This document shows, one piece after another, positions 25,366-32,139 of a stretch of 33,798 bases of DNA (position 1 is the stretch's first letter; each line of letters opens with the position of its first letter). Origin of the DNA: Actinomycetota bacterium (GTDB taxonomy: Bacteria > Actinomycetota > Geothermincolia > Geothermincolales > RBG-13-55-18); NCBI GenBank assembly GCA_015711955.1, contig JACVJK010000018.1:1-33798 (forward strand), written 5' to 3'. The position numbers and the translations under genes were made by a program. The notes under the pieces were generated by a model. That model saw nothing but the letters and a program-made list of their open reading frames with translations. It had not been told where the DNA came from and made no database searches.

Positions 25366-26355
25366 ATGAAAGGGCGAGGCCTCGTTTTGGAGGGTGTCTC
25401 CTTCTCCTATCTGGCGGGCACCGCCGCCGCCAGGGAAGTGCTTCGCGGGATCGACCTGGAGCTGCGCCCGGGGGAGGTCATGTGCCTCATGGGCCGCAGC
25501 GGGGCGGGCAAGTCCACCCTGCTGCAGGTGACGGCGGGCCTGCTTCCCCCCACCTCCGGTCGGGTCTTAAGTGACGGCCTGCCCTTGAACGATTATCCCC
25601 CGAGGGTGGGACTCCTGCTGCAGAACCCCGAACAGCAGCTCTTCGCAGCCACGGTCTTCCGAGACGTGGCCTTCGGCCCCCGCATGGCCGGTCTGCGAGG
25701 CCGGGAACTGCGCAGAAGGGTGGAGGAGGCACTACATATGGTGGGCTTGGATCCGACCCGTTACGCGGAAAGGGTCCCCTTCACCCTGAGCGGGGGAGAG
25801 GCGAGACGGGTGGCCCTGGCGGGCATATTGGCCTTGGAACCCCCATATCTCCTGCTGGACGAACCCTTTAGCGGGTTGGACGGATTATCCCGTAGGAGAA
25901 TCGTCTCCCTGCTCAACCGGCTCAGGGAAGAGGGTAAGGGGATACTCCTGGTGACCCACGACTGGAGGGAGGTGGAGATGCTGGCGGATCGGGTGGCGGT
26001 GCTGGCGGAAGGACGACTCGTCCTCCAAGGCTCGCCGGAGACAGTGGCCCGCCGCCACTCCGATCTTTCCCGGGCGGGTCTCCTGCCTCCCGATCTCTTC
26101 CGGCTGGCCCTGGCCCTGGGGCTGGAAGGGAGCCTGGAAACTCCCTTCCCCTCCCCTTCCCGGATGACCGATATCCTGGAAGCGACCCTCACCCGCGAGG
26201 GCAAAGCAACAAAAGACCTTCCGCACACCGGGAAATCTCCCCGTGGCGAATCCCCCGGGGGTGGTTTGGAAAAAGATCCCGGGAAGAAGGGGATCAGACT
26301 CCCCGAAAAACAGGGGGAGTACCGCCAACGTACGGAAAGGGGGGATGGGGATTGA
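25366..26355 (+). CDS. ECF transporter ATP-binding protein (EcfA, second copy) with charged tail
   Basis: 329 residues. Motifs: Walker A 'GRSGAGKST', Q-loop 'LLLQNPEQQLFAATV', canonical signature 'LSGGEARRVALA', Walker B and D-loop 'LLLDEPFSGLDG', H-loop 'LLVTHDWREVEM'. The ATPase core ends near residue 275. The last 50 or so residues are a low-complexity Gly/Lys/Glu/Arg tail not usual in EcfA; part may be structural noise or a docking extension. ATG at 25366 follows AAAGGAGG by eight bases. Its TGA overlaps the TTG of ecfT, so the two are coupled. Confidence 0.9.
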   Translation: MKGRGLVLEGVSFSYLAGTAAAREVLRGIDLELRPGEVMCLMGRSGAGKSTLLQVTAGLLPPTSGRVLSDGLPLNDYPPRVGLLLQNPEQQLFAATVFRDVAFGPRMAGLRGRELRRRVEEALHMVGLDPTRYAERVPFTLSGGEARRVALAGILALEPPYLLLDEPFSGLDGLSRRRIVSLLNRLREEGKGILLVTHDWREVEMLADRVAVLAEGRLVLQGSPETVARRHSDLSRAGLLPPDLFRLALALGLEGSLETPFPSPSRMTDILEATLTREGKATKDLPHTGKSPRGESPGGGLEKDPGKKGIRLPEKQGEYRQRTERGDGD

Positions 26356-27146
26356 ACCTGCAGCGGATCCGCATCGGCAGATACTACCCTGTCTCCTCTC
26401 CCGTCCACGCCCTCCACCCCGGGGTCAAGATCATATGCACCCTGGCCCTGGTGGTGGGGGCCTTCGCCACCGACAGGTCCACGGGTCTACTCCTTCTCTT
26501 GATCGCCGTTCTCGCCCTGACATATCTGGCCAAGCTGCCTCCCTGGAGGCTGCTGGCATCCCTGCGCGCTGTGGCGGTGCTACTGACCATCGCGGCTCTG
26601 GCCCAGCTGCTCTTGGCACCCGGTCGAGAGTTGATCCGACTGGGTTTCGTGATCGTTACCGAGACTGGTCTGATGAACGCCTACTTCTACACTTTCCGGC
26701 TGGTGGTGGCGGTGCTGGTGCTGGGCATCCTCACTATGACCACCGACGAGTTGAGAACGCTCCAGGGTCTGGAGTGGGTACTCAAGCCCCTGAAGCCGCT
26801 CCGCCTTCCGGTGGAAGAGACGGCCATGATCCTCTTCACTGCCTTGCGGTTCCTGCCCCTTCTCTTGGCCAGGGCCCAGGAGATCACCCTCGCCCAAAGG
26901 GCTCGGGGAGCGCGACCATCGAGGAGGGATCTCAGGAACAAGGTCACTTTCTACGTGAGTCTGGTGATCCCCCTGATCCACACCACCCTGAAGGACGCCG
27001 AGGAAGTGGGGACGGCCCTGGCTGCCCGCGGTTACTCGGGAGGCAGCCTTCTTCCCCATGGCCATGGCCGTCTGCGCCTGCCCGACGGTCTGGCCCTGCT
27101 CGTAACTGCGGGACTCGTGGCCGCCTCACTGACGCTGCCCTGGTGA
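26352..27146 (+). CDS. ecfT: ECF transporter transmembrane protein EcfT
   Basis: 264 residues with five or six hydrophobic helices ('VKIICTLALVVGAFATD', 'LLLLLIAVLALTYLA', 'LVVAVLVLGILTMTT'). The cytoplasmic coupling helices carry the diagnostic Ala-Arg-Gly motifs twice: 'LAQRARGARP' and 'TALAARGYSGG'. These insert into the EcfA grooves. EcfT joins the S component to the ATPases. The start is TTG at 26352, overlapping the second ecfA stop. It is the last gene of the NusG-II, Gx, EcfA, EcfA, EcfT run and converges on the DUF4234 gene. Confidence 0.92.
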   Translation: MNLQRIRIGRYYPVSSPVHALHPGVKIICTLALVVGAFATDRSTGLLLLLIAVLALTYLAKLPPWRLLASLRAVAVLLTIAALAQLLLAPGRELIRLGFVIVTETGLMNAYFYTFRLVVAVLVLGILTMTTDELRTLQGLEWVLKPLKPLRLPVEETAMILFTALRFLPLLLARAQEITLAQRARGARPSRRDLRNKVTFYVSLVIPLIHTTLKDAEEVGTALAARGYSGGSLLPHGHGRLRLPDGLALLVTAGLVAASLTLPW

Positions 27147-27201
27147 TCGACGGCAACCATCCCGCCTGGCGCCACGCCGGAACCCACGTAGCTTGAACTT
27201 C

Positions 27202-27222
27202 GTTTCCCCGGAGAGGCGAAAC
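27202..27222. terminator. weak hairpin after ecfT
   Basis: GTTTC (27202-27206) pairs with GAAAC (27218-27222), with CC/GG inside after one mismatch. It sits 56 bases after the ecfT stop and before the duplicated DUF4234 gene end. No clear T run. Candidate terminator only. Confidence 0.25.
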
Positions 27223-27235
27223 TCGACTCCTCATG

Positions 27236-27294
27236 CCTCAGCGCAGGGCCTCCCAGAGGAAGTTCTCCCAGGGCACCTGGACGGTGAGGTGGTC
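27236..27294. repeat. 59-bp direct repeat, copy 1 (outside the gene)
   Basis: A perfect 59-base match to 27360-27418, offset by 124 bases. It repeats the last 18 sense codons and the stop codon of the DUF4234 gene, downstream of that gene. The 65 bases between the copies do not continue the homology. Confidence 0.95.
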
Positions 27295-27359
27295 GCCCCT
27301 CGCCCTCTTCCTGGAAGCTTTCGAATTCACCCGGGGAAACCTCGCTTCCAGACCCCACC

Positions 27360-27418
27360 CCTCAGCGCAGGGCCTCCCAGAGGAAGTTCTCCCAGGGCAC
27401 CTGGACGGTGAGGTGGTC
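27360..27418. repeat. 59-bp direct repeat, copy 2 (3' end of the DUF4234 gene)
   Basis: The copy that forms the true end of the DUF4234 coding sequence, encoding 'DHLTVQVPWENFLWEALR' and a TGA. It is identical to 27236-27294, so the duplication is recent or is kept identical. Confidence 0.95.
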
Positions 27419-28012
27419 ATTGAAGTCCTTGATCATCACGTACATCCAGTAAAGGCCGTAAATGCCGCAAGTGAATATGGTGAGGAGGATGAAGGTCACC
27501 GGCTCCCTCTGGGGCACCGAGGGGACCGCCTGGCCAGGCTCCGCCGCCAAGCCCAGTTTTGCCAGAGCTGAGCTCATCACGGTGAAGAAGCGGGCCTCCA
27601 GCTGGTCGTGCTGGACGTAATCCTGCATCAGCATGTAATAGAGTATGAAGGTGCCTATTCCTGTGAGAATGGCTATCACCAGCCACAGGGCGGCTCCCCT
27701 TTCCGCGGAGCCGGTCACCATCTGCATCTTCAGCTGCTCCAACTCCGCCAGTTCCTGGGCGATGACCTCCTCCCTGCCCTGCGCCTTCTCCCGGAGGCGC
27801 CGGATGGAGGCGTCGGCCACCGCGGCCATCCTCCTCAGGTGCTCGTCCCGTCGCTGCACGAGCTTGTAGATGACGTACCACCCGTAGATCCCGCAGGTCA
27901 CGAAAGATAGCAGGACGGACATACCGGGATCCATGATGTAGTCCGTCCGGGCTCTGTCGGCTATCAGGGCCTCCAGGTCCGATCCCTGGTAGGCCATGGG
28001 GTAACCCTGCAT
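27362..28012 (-). CDS. DUF4234-type membrane protein, two-repeat
   Basis: 216 residues. Two DUF4234-like units are seen: 'VLLSFVTCGIYGWYVIYKLVQRRDEHLRR' near residue 32 and 'ILLTIFTCGIYGLYWMYVMIKDFNDHL' near residue 173, each a membrane helix with a conserved TCGIYG turn. Between them lie a charged coiled-coil-like stretch ('ADASIRRLREKAQGREEVIAQELAELEQLKMQM') and a further helix ('GAALWLVIAILTGIGTFILYY'). The function of the family is unknown. ATG at 28012 follows GGAGGAAA. It lies 62 bases after the DUF2752 gene, probably in one operon, and its 3' end is duplicated downstream. Confidence 0.8.
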   Translation of the reverse strand: MQGYPMAYQGSDLEALIADRARTDYIMDPGMSVLLSFVTCGIYGWYVIYKLVQRRDEHLRRMAAVADASIRRLREKAQGREEVIAQELAELEQLKMQMVTGSAERGAALWLVIAILTGIGTFILYYMLMQDYVQHDQLEARFFTVMSSALAKLGLAAEPGQAVPSVPQREPVTFILLTIFTCGIYGLYWMYVMIKDFNDHLTVQVPWENFLWEALR

Positions 28013-28074
28013 TTTCCTCCTCTCCTATGAACCTACGTTATTTCCTGCCACCGAGGGATTCTTCGCCCCTTTAA

Positions 28075-28632
28075 TTATTGCCCCTTTAGGGCTCCCCAAA
28101 ACGCCTCGTCCTGATCCGTGTCCTTCCCGTAGAGCAAAACTCGCAATACCCAAGCCACCAAGAAGAGGCCCACCGAGGCTGCTTTTTCCCAATCTTTTAA
28201 GTTCAGCATCGCCATTGGCGGTCCATCCTCGGATACACCTTTCTTTCTTGCTAGGAAACGGGCCATGCTTGCGAAAATGAGTAAGAGCAGCGGCGGGCCC
28301 AGGAAATGCTGGCGGAAGGCGGAGACCCACTTCCCCCGGACCGCCAAAGCGAGGCTCCGGGTCATGCCGCAAGTGGGACAGGGAAAACCGGTGAGCTCCC
28401 GGAAGGCGCAGCGGTGAAGGATCAGCCCCCTTCTGGCGAGAGGAGGGTATGCCAGGGCCCCCACCAGGGCGGCCGCCGCCAGGACCGCATCGGGAGGACA
28501 AATCCTAAGCAGGCGTTCTGGTATCCTCCATCGACGGCGATCGGAGGGAGAACCTGAAAATGACTCGTTCCCCCACCCTTCGTCAGAGGGCAACTTCAAC
28601 ATCGGTCTTTTTATCTCGTCCTCCCCGGTCAT
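28075..28632 (-). CDS. DUF2752 domain-containing membrane protein
   Basis: 185 residues. After a polar N-terminus come a membrane helix ('AVLAAAALVGALAYPPLARRGL'), then the family signature 'HRCAFRELTGFPCPTCGMTRSLALAVRGKWVSAFRQHFLGPPLLLL'. That signature has the paired cysteines of the CPxCGxTR motif. Two more hydrophobic segments follow. The family is widespread and uncharacterised; the CxxC may bind a metal or take part in redox chemistry. The ATG at 28632 has only a weak GGTGGG upstream; M11 is an alternative start. Followed by the DUF4234 gene on the same strand. Confidence 0.85.
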   Translation of the reverse strand: MTGEDEIKRPMLKLPSDEGWGNESFSGSPSDRRRWRIPERLLRICPPDAVLAAAALVGALAYPPLARRGLILHRCAFRELTGFPCPTCGMTRSLALAVRGKWVSAFRQHFLGPPLLLLIFASMARFLARKKGVSEDGPPMAMLNLKDWEKAASVGLFLVAWVLRVLLYGKDTDQDEAFWGALKGQ

Positions 28633-29176
28633 TTCCCACCCGGCTCAATACTAACGGAACCACGCGCCATCCCCACGAAGGCGACGAGCCCCATGCCCAC
28701 GAGGACCGCCGCCTCCGGTAACGGGGTGGCCAGCGATTCGCCCTCCGCCGCGAGGCACGCAGGAAAAGGATCCTACATCCGTCTGCAACTTGCGAACTCT
28801 ACGCGACGAAGAGGCCAGTGGTGGTCTCAAGGTTTCGGTCATCATGACTGCAGTCTTCATGCTGGACAAAGGGCGCTTGGCCTCATTGCGCCTCAAACCT
28901 CGACCCATCGCGAACCCATCGGGGCAAACCGCCGCTTGCCGAAAGGGGTCTGCTTTAGAATAACACTAATACAACCGAGGCATCGCATACAGCCGGGGTA
29001 TCGCCTATTTCACCCCATTAACGACAGGCGTCAACCCCCGCGATTACCCACTCGCACCGGTAGTTCCGATTCTTGAGATGAAGGCATGATCTTTTAGCGC
29101 TAACGGTAAAAAGCGGTCAAGGAAATCTCGACCTTACCGATATATTTCAAAAAGGTCGTCAAGGGAAAGGGTCGTG
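28633..29176. other. 540-base region between divergent genes
   Basis: It contains a perfect 10-bp palindrome TTAGCGCTAA (29094-29103), about 75 bases before the pilin gene, and an AT-rich GATATATTT near 29140 that could be a pilin -10, without a good -35. On the minus strand a short open frame (28629-28772) encodes a hydrophobic 'LPEAAVLVGMGLVAFVGMARG' segment ending at the DUF2752 start; it has no convincing start codon. Nothing else is supported. Confidence 0.35.
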
Positions 29177-29515
29177 ATGATCTCTCGCAACCACAAGGAA
29201 GGGGGTTTCACCCTCACGGAGCTGATGGTCACTTTCTTAATCATCTCCATCCTGGTGGCGATAGCGGTGGCCTCCTACAGCTACTCCATAAAAAAATCTC
29301 AGAGTACCGGGTGTCAGGCAAACCTCCGCAATATCCGGCAGGCCGTCGAACGCTACTCCATGGAACATGACGAACGACCCCCGAGCAGCCTGGACGAGCT
29401 GGTTCCCGATTACATCATCGGGCCCAAGAGCCTGAGGTGCCCGGCGGGGCTCAAGCCCTATTCCTACGACCCCGCCACGGGAGGGATAAACTGCCAGAAT
29501 CATCCCGAGCTATGA
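29177..29515 (+). CDS. type IV pilin-like / pseudopilin protein
   Basis: 112 residues. A class III signal peptide is clear: a short leader MISRNHKEGG, then 'FTLTELMVTFLIISILVAIAVASYSYS', with Gly at -1, Phe at +1 and Glu at +5. This is the prepilin peptidase site and polymerisation helix. The rest is a small globular head ('CQANLRNIRQAVERYSMEHDERPPSSLDELVPDYI') with three cysteines, ending 'GGINCQNHPEL'. That tail resembles the 'CPNHP' ends of many major and minor pilins. It could form a pilus or serve in a type II-like export or DNA-uptake system. No assembly ATPase, peptidase or platform gene is in the window. A GTG at 29174 would add one residue. Confidence 0.9.
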   Translation: MISRNHKEGGFTLTELMVTFLIISILVAIAVASYSYSIKKSQSTGCQANLRNIRQAVERYSMEHDERPPSSLDELVPDYIIGPKSLRCPAGLKPYSYDPATGGINCQNHPEL

Positions 29516-29535
29516 CCCGAGGGATGTGTCGGAAT

Positions 29536-29565
29536 CTTGAATCGGAACTGACCTTGAATCGGAAC
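29536..29565. repeat. two copies of a 13-base repeat with 17-base period
   Basis: CTTGAATCGGAAC occurs at 29536-29548 and 29553-29565, four bases apart, just after the pilin gene. It may mark slippage duplication or paired protein-binding sites. Confidence 0.6.
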
Positions 29566-29638
29566 GGGCAGAAACGGTTTCAGAGAGGCGAACCTTCCCA
29601 TACAGGAGAGACCCGGGGCAGGTTGCCCTCGTTTGCCT

Positions 29639-29672
29639 GACGGACGCACGGGAGGGACGGACGCACGGGAGG
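29639..29672. repeat. 17-bp perfect tandem duplication carrying the ribosome-binding site
   Basis: GACGGACGCACGGGAGG occurs twice in tandem (29639-29655 and 29656-29672). The GGAGG of the second copy is eight bases before the ATG of the next gene, so the duplication created a second, more distant binding site. Confidence 0.85.
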
Positions 29673-29680
29673 TATAGAGT

Positions 29681-30523
29681 ATGCGTTACGCCACGTTGGA
29701 GCGCACCACGGTGGTGATCATCATCTTGTCCATCCTGGCCATGGCCGTTTCCATGGCCTTGCAGAGGACGGACTGGGTGGAGATCGTGGGGCATCTGCTC
29801 ATGATACCCCTAATCGTGGCGGGCCTTTACCGGTCCCGCAGGGAGGCTTGGTTGACCCTGGCCTTCTGCTTCGTTCTTTACGCGGGCTTGCGGCTTGGGT
29901 TCCGGGGGGATTTCAGGCCGGTGGTCCTGGTGGAGATGGTGGGGGTAAAGTTCTTCGTTTTCCTGCTCCTGACCTTGGCCAGCGCCCAGGTCATCAGGAG
30001 GCTCCGTCCCTACTTCGTGAGGGTGGAGGCCCAAGATCTCCTGGACGAGGAGACAGGTCTGGGCAACGGCCTGGCCCTGCTCAAACATTTGGAGGAACAG
30101 GTGGAGGAACACCTCCGCTATGGTCATCCATTCACTCTCATAATCTACCGCTTCGATCCCGACCTTTCGGAAAAGGTCCGCCGGGATAGAGGACGCGACA
30201 TATTGAGGGACTTGGCAGTTTCCTTGCTTTCCCGGGACATACGCTCGGTGGACAGGGCCTACCGCTGGGGACAAAACGTCGTCCTCCTCCTGCCTTTCTC
30301 CGACCAGGCCGGAGCCCATGCCTGCTTGGAAAGACACCTGGCGGGGATCCGGGATTACCTCGAGAAGAGCGGCCTCGATCTACAGCTCGGACAGCTCATC
30401 CAAACCGAGTTGGTGGAATATCCCCGCCACGCCGAGAAGATGGACCGGATAAGGAAAGAGCTGGGCACCTTGGGGGAAAGCCCCATGAACGGGGAAAGGG
30501 GGCTCAGCTCCCGTTTCTCCTGA
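29681..30523 (+). CDS. membrane protein with degenerate GGDEF domain
   Basis: 280 residues. Three or four membrane helices fill residues 9-105 ('VVIIILSILAMAVSMAL', 'IVGHLLMIPLIVAGLY', 'WLTLAFCFVLYAGLRLG', 'FFVFLLLTLASAQVI'). A GGDEF-like fold follows: 'LLDEETGLGNGLALLKHL' (matching D-LTGL-NR), 'FTLIIYRFD', and 'DRAYRWGQNVVLLLPFSD'. The GGDEF signature itself reads WGQNV at 196-200, so the metal-binding Asp/Glu residues are gone and it should not make c-di-GMP. It may bind nucleotide or act as a scaffold. The start at 29681 has a duplicated GGAGG. It lies 165 bases after the pilin gene on the same strand. Confidence 0.75.
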   Translation: MRYATLERTTVVIIILSILAMAVSMALQRTDWVEIVGHLLMIPLIVAGLYRSRREAWLTLAFCFVLYAGLRLGFRGDFRPVVLVEMVGVKFFVFLLLTLASAQVIRRLRPYFVRVEAQDLLDEETGLGNGLALLKHLEEQVEEHLRYGHPFTLIIYRFDPDLSEKVRRDRGRDILRDLAVSLLSRDIRSVDRAYRWGQNVVLLLPFSDQAGAHACLERHLAGIRDYLEKSGLDLQLGQLIQTELVEYPRHAEKMDRIRKELGTLGESPMNGERGLSSRFS

Positions 30524-30651
30524 GGCCGCGCCGGCAAGGACATGGATGTCTCCTCCCGTACGCGGATTATCCGATCGGTTTCCCGCTCCCAAGGCCTGGT
30601 GGGCTAGGCGAGACCTTATCGATGAGCTGTCCCACGAGGAGCCCCCTCCGC

Positions 30652-31794
30652 TCACCCCTCTCCCCGCAGCCAGGAGAGCAAGGTTCGCGCTTCCGGCCAT
30701 TCGTTCTCAAGCCTGTCGAAAAGGGGACCCTCGAGAGCCCCTCTGCCCCTCCAGTGGGGCAGGGTGTTGTCGAAGCAGAACTCCACCTTCCATCCGCCCC
30801 GGGAATCAGCCAAACCAGACCTTCTCTCCATGGCCCGCAGCAGCTCACCGAGGAGACCGTCTCCCTCCCATTCCCGCCGTACGAGTTCACAGGGAATGTA
30901 GAGCCCCACCGAGGCGGGCGCTCGGAACACGCCGTAGAAGGGTGAGTCCACCACCCCCGTCATACGGCTGCGGAACCGAAGCTCCTGATAGCCGGTGAGG
31001 GGGAGGTAACCGCAACTGGGCTCCCGTACCTGCCTCTCCTCCCCCAAGCATTCCTCCACCGCCGAGCAGAAGAGGTCCCGGAACCCTTCGCCCGAAAGCC
31101 CCTCCAGGGCATCTCGGGGAACGCTCAGCTCCAAGAAGAGGGAACCCCTAAGATCCGCCTCCTCCACCGCCGACAGCTCCTCAAGGACCAGGAAATGGAT
31201 CACCCCCCGGCGGGAATAGGCCCGGTACGCCTCCTCCCCCATGCCCAGGGACTCCCTCAGTTGCTCGTGCTCCAGTCGGAAGACCCGGGCGCGGAAACTC
31301 GCCCTTCCCCAAGGACTTCCCAACTCCGGGGGCACCAAGACCGGCAAGACGGGATAATGCCTCACCAAGACCTCTCTGACGTCGGCCGGCACGGCGGGCC
31401 TGACCAGGGCCTCCGTATCCACCGGATAGAGAAAGGCAATTCTCCACCCTCCCGGTAGTGCGGGCAATCGGGAAGCGGGGAGGAAATGGGGGGAGACTTC
31501 CGGGCTTCCCTCGCCCCGCTGCATGGCGGCCCTGATCTCTCCCAGCACGTATTGGGGGTAAAAGGGCCTCGGGTGATAGACGGCGGCGTAGGGGCTGATG
31601 ACGCCCCGCCCCTCCACCCTGTCGCCAGGCGATACCTCCTCCCGGAGGATCCCCCTCTTGAGGGACTCCACATCCACGTTCCTCCACTCTTTTCCCGGCC
31701 TGAAACGATCGGCTAACTCCCGGTGGCGGGAAAGGGCAAAAAGCAGGCAGAACTTTCCCATCTCCTTCTTGAGGCGCTCTAATTCCTTTACCAA
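30652..31794 (-). CDS. unrecognised protein of about 380 residues
   Basis: I recognise no domain. The start is the TTG at 31794, nine bases after GGGAGG; an upstream frame to 31857 would add a basic tail. No signal peptide or membrane helix is evident. Composition is that of a normal globular cytoplasmic protein with repeated aromatic, proline-rich segments ('YAAVYHPRPFYPQYVLGEIR', 'VLVRHYPVLPVLVPPELGSP', 'LTGYQELRFRSRMTG') and an acidic middle. Two cysteines lie close together near the middle and one near the end ('VEFCFDNTLPHW'). It is divergent from an FAD-dependent oxidoreductase across a gap with a strong palindrome. Coding is supported by length, codon pattern and binding site; function is unknown. 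Confidence 0.75.
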   Translation of the reverse strand: MVKELERLKKEMGKFCLLFALSRHRELADRFRPGKEWRNVDVESLKRGILREEVSPGDRVEGRGVISPYAAVYHPRPFYPQYVLGEIRAAMQRGEGSPEVSPHFLPASRLPALPGGWRIAFLYPVDTEALVRPAVPADVREVLVRHYPVLPVLVPPELGSPWGRASFRARVFRLEHEQLRESLGMGEEAYRAYSRRGVIHFLVLEELSAVEEADLRGSLFLELSVPRDALEGLSGEGFRDLFCSAVEECLGEERQVREPSCGYLPLTGYQELRFRSRMTGVVDSPFYGVFRAPASVGLYIPCELVRREWEGDGLLGELLRAMERRSGLADSRGGWKVEFCFDNTLPHWRGRGALEGPLFDRLENEWPEARTLLSWLRGEG

Positions 31795-31954
31795 CGCTAC
31801 TCGCCTCCCGCAATTAGCTCTTTTCGGGGACGACCTTTGCTTTGACGCGCCCCCCATCGCATCAAGCCTAGTGGCGGACTATGTCGGACGGATTGTGGAC
31901 CTGCACCCTGCCCTGTTTTCTCACGGCGACTTAACCCTGAGCAGCTTGCGTCCG

Positions 31955-31983
31955 TTTTCCCGTTATCACCGTGATAATATTAT
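31955..31983 (+). promoter_or_regulatory. possible promoter of the FAD oxidoreductase gene, overlapping the palindrome
   Basis: TTTTCC (31955-31960) and TATTAT (31978-31983) are 17 bases apart on the plus strand, with the palindrome TTATCAC-C-GTGATAA filling the spacer. That is a standard arrangement for a repressed promoter. The leader would be about 150 bases. The -35 is weak. Confidence 0.35.
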
Positions 31984-31984
31984 C
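31963..31984. promoter_or_regulatory. overlapping palindromes, candidate operator between divergent genes
   Basis: TTATCAC-C-GTGATAA (31963-31977) is a perfect 7-base inverted repeat around one base. It overlaps a second perfect 12-base palindrome, GATAATATTATC (31973-31984). Three TTATC/GATAA half-sites alternate in 22 bases of AT-rich sequence inside a GC-rich gap, 170 bases from each flanking gene. Confidence 0.55.
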
Positions 31985-32139
31985 CGCGCGGAAAAAGGGG
32001 GTAGACGACGGGACGGCCGTGGGTAAAGAAGCGTCCCTTTCGGGGGACAAGAAAACCTGAGACCCATTCCCCCTCCATTTCCGCTTGTCCGGACAGCAGG
32101 GCTTTCAATCGATCAGACCGAGATCTCTGCTGGAAAAAG

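Noticed and set aside
30563-30573. CGGAT-T-ATCCG palindrome between convergent genes
   Set aside because: Short, and placed where neither gene needs an operator; expected by chance.
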